Positions 1 to 6,828 of a stretch of DNA of 9,485 nt are shown piece by piece (position 1 is the stretch's first letter; every line of letters begins with the position of its first letter). Below the pieces are notes generated by a model. The model made no database searches and was not told the origin of the DNA. It saw nothing but the letters and a program-made list of their open reading frames with translations. This stretch comes from an uncultured Desulfobacterium sp. GTDB taxonomy: Bacteria; Desulfobacterota; Desulfobacteria; Desulfobacterales; Desulfobacteraceae. The DNA lies in assembly GCA_937124525.1 (NCBI GenBank), contig CAKZLA010000152.1, positions 1-9,485 on the forward strand. The letters run 5' to 3'. Both the position numbers and the translations under genes were made by a program.

Positions 1-147
1 GAAGAAAAAACAATCAGGAAACATCACTCAAGGTGGGCCCTGAAGACCTATTTTCAAAGCAAAAGACTCAAACCATATGGCTTCGTTTCAATTTCACGGC
101 AACGCGGTCTGGACCTAACTCAACCTTGTCTCCAATCCGAGGGTTAC

Positions 148-426
148 ATGACCAATAAATCCGCAGACCCCGGCAGCTTCCTCGCCATTGGCCGCCGCGA
201 CGACACCAACGAGATTATCGTCTCAAGCTTCAGTGATGTTTCACCCCGCCCGAAACTCTCTGAGCTTTGTCGGCGCGTTCTTCTGGAAATGGGCCAGAAA
301 GACCCATTGGTCTATGAGTTCATTGCTCTCGTTTATTCCAACCGCCGTGGCGGCTGCAAAGTGGTTCTCGACCAAATGACCCTGCGCCGATTTGTTTATG
401 CAAACTGGGGGAGGGCCCGGAAATGA
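148..426 (+). CDS. Unidentified small protein, possibly 3' part of a longer frame
   Basis: I do not recognise this 92-residue product. The frame is open all the way to position 1, so the gene may begin outside the window. The ATG at 148 has a modest purine-rich stretch (GAGGG, 139-143) close upstream and is the only start I can support. The protein is mixed and basic towards its end (NWGRARK), with no clear signal peptide or membrane segment. Its stop codon overlaps the next start (ATGA, 423-426), the pattern of translationally coupled genes, which supports a real gene. This stretch is visibly richer in CpG than the receptor gene that follows, and nothing in it resembles the missing N-terminus of that receptor. 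It may therefore belong to a different original neighbourhood. Coding status is uncertain. Confidence 0.35.
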   Translation: MTNKSADPGSFLAIGRRDDTNEIIVSSFSDVSPRPKLSELCRRVLLEMGQKDPLVYEFIALVYSNRRGGCKVVLDQMTLRRFVYANWGRARK

Positions 427-2161
427 GTCTTACAAAATTTCGCTACCTTATTTCCGGATTCCTGCTTCTGGTAACGGTATTCTTCTCAACGATGCTTCCG
501 GTGGCGGAGTGGATTTGAGTAACATATCCCTTTCCGATGTAGCCTCCATTGAAATTTTTCGGGGAAGTGCACCCATTCAATTTGGAAATGCCTCCATTGG
601 CGGGGTGGTTAACATTAAAACATTAGGCCCCTCAGACTCTCCCAGCGGCAACATTTCCGTGGGCTATGGATCATTCAACACCATAAAGTCATCGGCATTT
701 ATCAATCATAAAATTAAAAACTGGGATTACCTGCTCTCTGCCGAGTACCTGAACACGGACAATGATTTTGAATTTAAAAATACCAACGGTACACTCTGGA
801 ATACATCTGATGATAAATGGGAAGACCGTGAAAACGCCCAGATCGAACAGATCAATCTTATGGGTAAGGTGGGGGTGGATCTGAATAATCGGGTCCGCAT
901 TGATTTCATGAACCAATGGTTTCAAAAAGACCAGGGCATTGCCAGTTGGAATAATAACCCGGACAATGATACGACTTTGGACACCCAGCGAAACATATCC
1001 ACACTCAAACTAACAATGGATGACATTACCCGTTTTCATATCAACACCGCCACCAAGCTGAATCTGAGTTGGATGGAGGAGGAGTATACCGATCTCCATG
1101 GTCAGGTGGGGCTGGGCACACAACATACCCGGAACCAGACATTGAAATATGGTATCAACTCATTTGCTGAAATGTTAACCGACACTCATATTTTTTCCGT
1201 ATCCGCAGATCTGCGCCACGAAACCTATGAACCCGAGGATCTTACCGGGCAGCAGGAAGGGCATGACAGTAATCGCACCACATTTATTCTGGGCATCGAA
1301 GATACGCTTATGTTGATGGATGAAAGGCTGAAAATCACACCGGCCCTGAGATTCACCTACATGGATAATCAATTGAAAGGTGAAACCACAGACACAGGTG
1401 CCACCCTGGAAGAGATGAACAGCGACGAAACCTATGTAAAGCCCCAGTTGGGTTTTAAGTACCAGCTGCTGAACTGGTTAACACTAAAGGCCAATGTGGG
1501 CAGCTACGTCAGGGAGCCCTCTTTTTTTGAACTCTTTGGGGACCGGGGATTTTTCATCGGAAATATGGATCTTGAGGCTGAAGAGGGGACAAACTGGGAT
1601 GTGGGAGCTGAAACCCTATGGAAATTCAAGAACAGACCCGTTCAGCGCATTGCCTTTAATATAAACTACTTCCAAAGCGATGTGGACAATCTCATCACCC
1701 GGGTCTATGACGCCAGGGGTATTGGAAAACCTGACAACATCTCAAGCTCCCTCATTCACGGTGTGGAGGCGGGATTAAACGTTCAATTTTTAAAATTTTT
1801 CACCTTTGCCGGAAACATCACTGTCCAGCACACGGAAAATGAGAGTGAGGTGACAGCATTTGACGGGAAAGAACTGCCGGGACGTTTTGAGAAATCATAC
1901 ATGGCCAGACTGGAAGCTCAACGATGGAATACAAAGATCTATTGTGAATATCTTACTGACAAGGGCATGTATTATGATACTGCCAATCTTCTGGAGGCAA
2001 AGGACAAAGAGAGCATCAACCTTGGAATTTCTTACCTGTTTGCCCAATCATGGCAAATCCATGGGGAAATAACAAACATCCAGGATAATCATTTTGAGGA
2101 TTTCTATCGATATCCTCTGCCGGGGAGAAGCTTTTTCCTATCAACGAAGTACATGTTTTAA
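392..2161 (+). CDS. TonB-dependent outer-membrane receptor, 5'-truncated
   Basis: This is an outer-membrane beta-barrel transporter that takes up a scarce nutrient using TonB energy. The receptor-like part begins at about residue 29 (GILLNDASGGGVDLSNI) and runs through the plug hallmark IEIFRGSAPIQFGNASIGGVVNI (residues about 52-75). A barrel of alternating aromatic/polar strands follows and ends in the outer-membrane-protein C-terminal phenylalanine (YMF). The signal peptide, TonB box and first part of the plug are absent. The first residues, translated from TTG 392, look unrelated to any receptor, and no start codon in this frame has a ribosome binding site. The copy is therefore probably non-functional as it stands, or the window carries a chimeric junction at about 470-476. 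It sits 26 bp before a propeller gene and upstream of a corrinoid ABC importer, so a BtuB-like role is plausible. Substrate is inferred from context only. Confidence 0.85.
   Translation: MFMQTGGGPGNESYKISLPYFRIPASGNGILLNDASGGGVDLSNISLSDVASIEIFRGSAPIQFGNASIGGVVNIKTLGPSDSPSGNISVGYGSFNTIKSSAFINHKIKNWDYLLSAEYLNTDNDFEFKNTNGTLWNTSDDKWEDRENAQIEQINLMGKVGVDLNNRVRIDFMNQWFQKDQGIASWNNNPDNDTTLDTQRNISTLKLTMDDITRFHINTATKLNLSWMEEEYTDLHGQVGLGTQHTRNQTLKYGINSFAEMLTDTHIFSVSADLRHETYEPEDLTGQQEGHDSNRTTFILGIEDTLMLMDERLKITPALRFTYMDNQLKGETTDTGATLEEMNSDETYVKPQLGFKYQLLNWLTLKANVGSYVREPSFFELFGDRGFFIGNMDLEAEEGTNWDVGAETLWKFKNRPVQRIAFNINYFQSDVDNLITRVYDARGIGKPDNISSSLIHGVEAGLNVQFLKFFTFAGNITVQHTENESEVTAFDGKELPGRFEKSYMARLEAQRWNTKIYCEYLTDKGMYYDTANLLEAKDKESINLGISYLFAQSWQIHGEITNIQDNHFEDFYRYPLPGRSFFLSTKYMF
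407..415 (+). promoter_or_regulatory. Strong ribosome binding site for the 423 start
   Basis: A GGGGGAGGG purine run lies 7 nt before the ATG at 423. It is the best Shine-Dalgarno match in this part of the window. It points to the short frame 423-518, not to the receptor frame, whose candidate starts at 392 (TTG) and 398 (ATG) lie upstream of it and have no such site. Confidence 0.5.
423..518 (+). pseudogene. Truncated start of a membrane or exported protein
   Basis: This 31-residue frame begins MSLTKFRYLISGFLLLVTV: a basic start followed by a hydrophobic run, as in a signal peptide or first membrane helix. It has a strong ribosome binding site and overlaps the preceding stop by 4 nt. It ends at TGA 516-518, inside DNA that in another frame encodes the TonB receptor plug. 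The credible part covers about the first 17-19 codons; after that the frame simply reads receptor DNA out of phase. The simplest reading is the 5' end of another gene cut off at about 470-476 and joined to the receptor. A less likely reading is that it is the receptor's own signal peptide displaced by an indel, but then the TonB box and about 70 or more plug residues would still be missing. Confidence 0.4.
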
Positions 2162-2174
2162 CTTTTTTTTAAAA

Positions 2175-2179
2175 AGGAG
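2175..2179 (+). promoter_or_regulatory. Ribosome binding site deciding the start at 2188
   Basis: AGGAG lies 8 nt before ATG 2188. An in-frame GTG at 2179 overlaps this site and cannot be served by it, so 2188 is the preferred start. From there the protein opens with a normal signal peptide. Confidence 0.6.
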
Positions 2180-2187
2180 TGAGGCAG

Positions 2188-3561
2188 ATGAAAAAAAACG
2201 GATTAACAATTTCTAAAACCTTTACCCTGTTAGCGCTGAGCATGGTTCTCACCATTCCCGGCATTCAAACAGCCCGGGCTGACATCCAGCAAAAGGCGGT
2301 CTCTATTAATGCCGCTGCAGATTACACCAGCGGTACCCATTCAGTAATATCAGTTGATCCTGTGGGCGGCCCCAGGGATATACAAAATGACCTGCAGCCC
2401 ACTGTCTCGGATCTGGGACTCAATGCCTATGGCCGTTATTTTTATGTCATAGAACGATATTATGGGGATAACGTCACCAAATACGATATTTCAAATCCAT
2501 CAACTCCCATCTGGCAATTTTCCACCATGGATGAAAATGATGCAGTTGCCACATCCAACCCCCACAACATTGTCTTTGCCGGTCCAACCAAAGCCTACCT
2601 TCTTCGTCACAATTCCGCCAGTGCCTGGATTATAAATCCAGGCACTACAGATGAACAAGGTTTCAGGACAGGATATATGGACCTCAGCGCCTACAACGAT
2701 CAGGATGAGTATGGTCCTGAAATGACCGACGGTGTCATTGTTGACAACCAGCTTTTCGTTGTGCTTCAGCGGTTGAACCAAGACGATAGTAGTGCACCAA
2801 ACACAGCATACCTGGCTGTTATTGATATCACCACGGATCAGGAAATTGATACCGGTATGGGAGGAGATCTCAAAGGTATTGAACTTCCCGTGAAAAATCC
2901 ATCTGCCATTGAATATGATCCTGAAACCGGCCTGATTTTTGTTCAGGGTGTGGGAAAATATGCCAGTAGCTGGTCAGGCACACCTGCTGAATACTCCGGG
3001 GGCATAGCCACCATTGATCCCACTACATTTGAAACCACGCTGCTGATAGATGACGGAGACGATGAAAATCACCCCTACGGCAACATCTCCGGGATGACCG
3101 TTTTATCCGCAACCAAAGGATATTTTGTGGGATATGCCGGTTGGGGTGATAACACAATGTATGAGTTCAACCCCACCAGCGGCGAAGTTGTGGGTGAGGC
3201 CAATGAATACCTGAAAAACAAAAATATTGCCGGCATGAATGCCGGAGCTTCAGCAGATCAAAACGGAATGGTCTGGATCACCAATGCCACGGATGCTGAA
3301 ATCGTTATTCTCAACCCGACAGACAACACCATTGATGAAAAAATCAACACCAATATCAATCCCAGCAAGATTGTATTCGTCACTGGTGATGATTCTGAAG
3401 AGGACTCTTCCGGTGGCGGAGGGGGCGGCGGATGCTTTATTAACACGCTCAGCAGTTCCCGGACATCATCAGGTTCCATGCCCTTGTTCATGGGCGGACT
3501 TCTGGTTGCAGTGATGTTGGTTGCAATCAACAGAAGAACCCGTGTCATTAATAAAAAATAA
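2188..3561 (+). CDS. Secreted beta-propeller protein with C-terminal anchor (BtuG-like role proposed)
   Basis: This is a 457-residue exported protein. Residues 1 to about 32 form a signal peptide (MKKNGLTISKTFTLLALS..., probable cut after ARA). The body carries about six or seven repeats of the propeller type, each a hydrophobic strand, a short turn and a second strand ending in D/N-P: YVIERYYGDNVTKYDISNP, KAYLLRHNSASAWIINPGT, LAVIDITTD, GIATIDPTT, TMYEFNPTSGE, EIVILNPTDNT. This is the YncE/DUF5074-like surface-propeller style. The end is a sorting tail: acidic-Ser stretch, seven glycines (409-415), Cys416-Phe-Ile, a hydrophobic segment (about 432-447) and basic RRTRVINKK. It follows the TonB receptor by 26 bp. 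In Bacteroides the BtuB receptor works with a propeller lipoprotein, BtuG, that binds B12 at the surface; an analogous role here is inference. No enzymatic motif is visible. Confidence 0.8.
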   Translation: MKKNGLTISKTFTLLALSMVLTIPGIQTARADIQQKAVSINAAADYTSGTHSVISVDPVGGPRDIQNDLQPTVSDLGLNAYGRYFYVIERYYGDNVTKYDISNPSTPIWQFSTMDENDAVATSNPHNIVFAGPTKAYLLRHNSASAWIINPGTTDEQGFRTGYMDLSAYNDQDEYGPEMTDGVIVDNQLFVVLQRLNQDDSSAPNTAYLAVIDITTDQEIDTGMGGDLKGIELPVKNPSAIEYDPETGLIFVQGVGKYASSWSGTPAEYSGGIATIDPTTFETTLLIDDGDDENHPYGNISGMTVLSATKGYFVGYAGWGDNTMYEFNPTSGEVVGEANEYLKNKNIAGMNAGASADQNGMVWITNATDAEIVILNPTDNTIDEKINTNINPSKIVFVTGDDSEEDSSGGGGGGGCFINTLSSSRTSSGSMPLFMGGLLVAVMLVAINRRTRVINKK

Positions 3562-3582
3562 TCGCTAAAAATAATACAATGG

Positions 3583-3633
3583 CAGCATACCGCCCCCGAC
3601 GGCCGGTCAGCCCAACCACGGGGGGATATGCTG
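3583..3633 (+). other. GC-rich hairpin after the propeller gene
   Basis: CAGCATA (3583-3589) pairs with TATGCTG (3627-3633), and CCCCCG (3593-3598) pairs with CGGGGG (3619-3624). A small asymmetric bulge separates the two stems, and the loop of about 20 nt contains the CGGCCG palindrome. No T-run follows directly, so it is not a classic terminator. It starts 22 nt after the stop at 3561, so it may protect the mRNA 3' end or act with the terminator further down. Confidence 0.5.
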
Positions 3634-3667
3634 TACACTGCTATGTCACATTTTATTATAAACGCCA

Positions 3668-3701
3668 TGGGCGGTCCCATATTCTAAATTGAGTCCGCCC
3701 A
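3668..3701 (+). other. Short inverted repeat in the spacer
   Basis: TGGGCGG (3668-3674) is perfectly repeated inverted as CCGCCCA (3695-3701), with a 20-nt loop. The second arm is followed by an A-rich run. On the minus strand this gives a GC stem preceded by a T-run, which does not fit a terminator in either direction. Function is unclear. Confidence 0.35.
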
Positions 3702-3713
3702 CAAAAAAATTTA

Positions 3714-3743
3714 AAAAAACTGTAGCGTTTGCTATGGTTTTTT
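3714..3743 (+). terminator. Bidirectional intrinsic terminator
   Basis: AAAAAAC-TGTAGC (3714-3726) pairs with GCTATG-GTTTTTT (3731-3743) around a GTTT loop, giving a 13-bp stem with two G-U wobbles and an A-tract/T-tract base. The T-run makes it a terminator for the receptor/propeller transcript, and the A-tract would serve the opposite strand. It separates that transcript from the fusion gene starting at 3849, which therefore needs its own promoter between 3744 and about 3836. Confidence 0.65.
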
Positions 3744-3781
3744 CTTATTTAAACTGACTACTTAATAATAAATACAACAAG

Positions 3782-3809
3782 TTGCTTTACAGGATTGGCC
3801 CCATATCTA
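3782..3809 (+). promoter_or_regulatory. Weak candidate promoter for the importer operon
   Basis: TTGCTT (3782-3787) and TATCTA (3804-3809) are spaced 16 bp and lie after the terminator and about 40 nt before ATG 3849. Both boxes are imperfect. Another AT-rich stretch (3745-3780) could equally serve. I found no cobalamin riboswitch consensus here. Confidence 0.2.
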
Positions 3810-3848
3810 TTTCCATGGTAACATGACTGAATCATCAAGGATAAACCA

Positions 3849-6827
3849 ATGACAAAAAAAATATCAATATTATTTCTACAGCTCATGACCATGGTGCTGA
3901 TAATGGTGGCCACGGCAGCCGCAGGGATTAACATCACAGATACCCGGGGGAAACAAATTCATTTTGATGCCCCGCCCGTGCATGCGGTGTCCATTGTACC
4001 CTCCACCACCGAGGTGATCTGTAACCTGGGGGCAGCAGATGCCCTTGCCGGGGTCACCTACCACAGCACCCTGCCCCGGCAAAAAAATGACAAACCCATT
4101 GTGGGGGGATTTTCATCACCGAATATTGAAAGAATAAAAGCACTGCATCCCGATGTGGTGTTTGTCTCAAGTTTTCAACAAAAAATCATAGATAAGCTCG
4201 AAATACTGGGCATCAAGACGGTGTGTCTGGACATCACCTCCTATGACCAGGGCATGAAAAACATTGAAATCCTGGCCGATATTTTTAACAAATCCCACCA
4301 GGGAAAAAAGATTCTATCGGCCATTGAAAGCGATCTTGCCGCTATTGCGGCCAAGCTTGATGCACTTAAAGGCAAGGAACGAAAACGGGTCTTCCGCCTC
4401 ATGGGCAGAGACACTGTCATGACTCCCACAGCCAATTCTTTTTTAAACCAACTGGTCATCCGGGCAGGCGGCACCCCCATGGCACCGGAGGGAAAGGGCA
4501 TGGTAACCGAGGTCTCCCTGGAGCAATGGCAACAATTCAATCCCCAGCTAATCTATGGATGCGGCGACGATAAAAAAGCCGCAGAAAATTACTTTGACCA
4601 GGATGGATGGAAGGATGTGGACGCCGTTAAAAACAATAACATCCTTTACTTTCCCTGTGAACTCACCTGCCGCGTCTCCTCCTACACCGGATATTTTGTC
4701 CAGTGGCTGGCGGCATCCATTTATAATGAAGAGTTCTTCCAGCCGGACAACCAGGTATTCCCCGATGAGCTCCTGAAAACAGAACCCATTCCCATCCCCC
4801 TGGACCTGGTAAAGGAGAGCCAGCGGGTCACCACCCGCCTGGCCGATTTCAAACAAAAAACCCTGATCATTGATTTCAAGACCCCCCAGGCGGTGCTCTC
4901 CACCCTGGAAGGATATAAAACCGGCATTACCACGGTGGCCAACCATTACCTGCCGCCCCCGGCATGGAACATGGCCCACACAACGGACATGGACAAGGTG
5001 ACGTCCCGCATCCTCACCACCGTTAAAAGAGACCCTGCCACCTCAGCCCTGCTCATGACCGGCGCAAATATGGACCATTTGACGGTGACCGAAAAAAAGT
5101 ATAAAGAGATGCGCGTCACTGCGGTTATCACCGCCGGGGTGTGTTCCAATGCCCAACGGGCTTCCCGATCCACCGGGTTTTACTATGATCCCGGCACCAT
5201 CAACATCATTATCATGACCAACAGAAAATTGTCCCCCCGGGCCATGAGCCGGGCCATCATCTGTGTCACTGAAGGCAAAAGCGCGGCCATGGCAGATCTG
5301 GATATCAGAAGCTCCGATGATCCCCTGCATCTCCAGGCCACGGGCACGGGCACCGACAACATCATTGTGGTCCAGGGGGATGGCGTTCCCATTGAAGGGG
5401 CCGGGGGACACACCAAGCTGGGAGAACTCATTGCAAAGGCTGTGTATGACGGGGTAAAACAGGCGGTATTTCTTCAAAATGGCATTGCCGCCCACCGCAA
5501 CGTGTTCCAGCGACTTCAGGAACGGGGTATTTCTCTTCACACCCTGGCCAAAAGTTCTGACTGTCAATGCAGCAAAGCCAAGGACAGCACCATGGCATCG
5601 GAACTTGAGCGCCTGCTTTTAATACCCGAATATGCCGGTGTGGTGGAACAGGCCTTTGCCCTTTGTGATGCCATGGAACGGGGTCAGGTGGAGGATATAT
5701 CTGCCTTTTCCAGCCTGATATTGGACCTGGCCCAAGATATTGCAAAGGCCCCCATTGATGTGCTGACGGACTTTTCATCCACAAAATTTTTACCCGAACC
5801 ACTTGAGCTTACCTTTAATGCTTTGATGACAGGTATTGCCACCCTGCATGACCTGGCTCCGGGTCCAGATGAAAAGGAAGATAACTCAAAAGACGAAACG
5901 GTCACGGCAAATGAATTAACAGATGACAAGGCCCCTACCACAGAGGCAAATACAAAGACATCGGCAAAGGCATCGACGAAAGCAGGGGCAAAGGCGGATC
6001 AAAAAGTGTCAACAAAGGCCCTGCCCCATGAGTTATATCCAAAAACCATGCCCCAACGCATCATCTCCCTGGGGCCGGTGCTCACCAAAACCATCTACCT
6101 CTTAGGAGCCGGGGATCGACTGCTGGCCGACACCACCTATTGCGATGATCCCCCCAATACACAACCCAAGGAAAAAATAGGGTCCCTTATCCAGGTAAAT
6201 GTGGAAAAGATCATCAGTTTAAAGCCAGATCTGGTACTGGCCAGCCAGTTCACCAAAGAGAAACAAATCCAAGTTTTAAGGCAGTTTGACATTACTGTGG
6301 TGCCCTTTAAAAATCCCAAGACCTTTGAAGAGATCTGCACCAACACCCGACGATTGGGACAGCTCATCGGGGCAGTTGATAAAGCAGAAGAAATTATCTC
6401 AAAGGCCCGGGCAGAGGTGGCAAAGGTCCAGAAGCTCATCGCGGATCTACCTCCCAAAAAAGTGTTCATCCAAATTGGTATCAAACCCCTGCACACGGCC
6501 AATGAAGAGACCTTTGTCAATGAGTTCATTCGATTTTCCGGCGGCATCAACATCGCGGCCCATGAAAACTCCGGGGTGTACAGCCGGGAAAAGGTGGTCA
6601 AGGAAAATCCCGATGTAATTCTCATCTCCACCATGGGTTCCAGTAAATCCGCCGGTATCACAGAGAAACAGCAGTGGATGTCCTTTGGTACCATGGGGGC
6701 CGTTCAACACAACGCCATTCATCTCCTGGATTCAGAAATCATTTGCAGCCCCACTCCCCTGATCTTTGCCAGGGGGGTCAGGGAAATCACCCGGCTGCTC
6801 CACCCATCACTGGATTTCAAGGGATAA
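3849..6827 (+). CDS. cbiZ: Exported BtuF-CbiZ-BtuF fusion (corrinoid binding and amidohydrolase)
   Basis: This 992-residue protein has three parts. Residues 1-26 form a signal peptide (MTKK, long hydrophobic run, ATAAAG). Residues about 42-300 are a BtuF/FecB-type periplasmic binding domain (AVSIVPSTTEVICNLGA at its start; NIERIKALHPDVVFVS). Residues about 335-545 are CbiZ, adenosylcobinamide amidohydrolase, with VLSTLEGYKTG, LMTGANMDHL, VITAGVCSNA, ATGTGTDNIIVVQG and GGHTKLGELIAKAV all present. CbiZ cleaves the amide linking the aminopropanol side chain to the corrin ring, giving adenosylcobyric acid for rebuilding. Residues about 546-672 form an unassigned helical region with a CQC motif (C572, C574). 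Residues about 674-722 form a Lys/Thr/Ala/Glu-rich linker. Residues 735-992 form a second, divergent BtuF domain ending CSPTPLIFARGVREITRLLHP. The start has AAGGA at 3837-3841. BtuC begins 1 nt after the stop. Domain calls are strong; periplasmic catalysis is inference. Confidence 0.93.
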   Translation: MTKKISILFLQLMTMVLIMVATAAAGINITDTRGKQIHFDAPPVHAVSIVPSTTEVICNLGAADALAGVTYHSTLPRQKNDKPIVGGFSSPNIERIKALHPDVVFVSSFQQKIIDKLEILGIKTVCLDITSYDQGMKNIEILADIFNKSHQGKKILSAIESDLAAIAAKLDALKGKERKRVFRLMGRDTVMTPTANSFLNQLVIRAGGTPMAPEGKGMVTEVSLEQWQQFNPQLIYGCGDDKKAAENYFDQDGWKDVDAVKNNNILYFPCELTCRVSSYTGYFVQWLAASIYNEEFFQPDNQVFPDELLKTEPIPIPLDLVKESQRVTTRLADFKQKTLIIDFKTPQAVLSTLEGYKTGITTVANHYLPPPAWNMAHTTDMDKVTSRILTTVKRDPATSALLMTGANMDHLTVTEKKYKEMRVTAVITAGVCSNAQRASRSTGFYYDPGTINIIIMTNRKLSPRAMSRAIICVTEGKSAAMADLDIRSSDDPLHLQATGTGTDNIIVVQGDGVPIEGAGGHTKLGELIAKAVYDGVKQAVFLQNGIAAHRNVFQRLQERGISLHTLAKSSDCQCSKAKDSTMASELERLLLIPEYAGVVEQAFALCDAMERGQVEDISAFSSLILDLAQDIAKAPIDVLTDFSSTKFLPEPLELTFNALMTGIATLHDLAPGPDEKEDNSKDETVTANELTDDKAPTTEANTKTSAKASTKAGAKADQKVSTKALPHELYPKTMPQRIISLGPVLTKTIYLLGAGDRLLADTTYCDDPPNTQPKEKIGSLIQVNVEKIISLKPDLVLASQFTKEKQIQVLRQFDITVVPFKNPKTFEEICTNTRRLGQLIGAVDKAEEIISKARAEVAKVQKLIADLPPKKVFIQIGIKPLHTANEETFVNEFIRFSGGINIAAHENSGVYSREKVVKENPDVILISTMGSSKSAGITEKQQWMSFGTMGAVQHNAIHLLDSEIICSPTPLIFARGVREITRLLHPSLDFKG

Positions 6828-6828
6828 T

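Noticed and set aside
2179..2187. GTG start for the propeller gene
   Set aside because: It overlaps the Shine-Dalgarno sequence AGGAG (2175-2179) that serves ATG 2188.
3258..3680. 140-codon minus-strand frame containing a proline run
   Set aside because: The proline run is only the complement of the polyglycine codons of the propeller tail, and the frame crosses the hairpins. No ribosome site or domain.
3562..3848. Cobalamin riboswitch
   Set aside because: Expected by context, but the conserved B12 box and core are not visible on either strand.
5043..5567. 174-codon minus-strand frame over CbiZ
   Set aside because: Glycine/histidine-rich shadow of conserved CbiZ codons; the plus-strand frame has all family motifs.
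6137..6694. 185-codon open frame on the minus strand
   Set aside because: It lies entirely antisense to the second BtuF domain of the fusion, and its translation is Ser/Thr/Pro-rich without any domain signal. It is a shadow of the real gene.
6766..6828. Upstream start for the permease
   Set aside because: The extra residues read the end of the fusion gene out of frame and are not family-like; ATG 6829 gives a natural first helix and a 1-nt gap.
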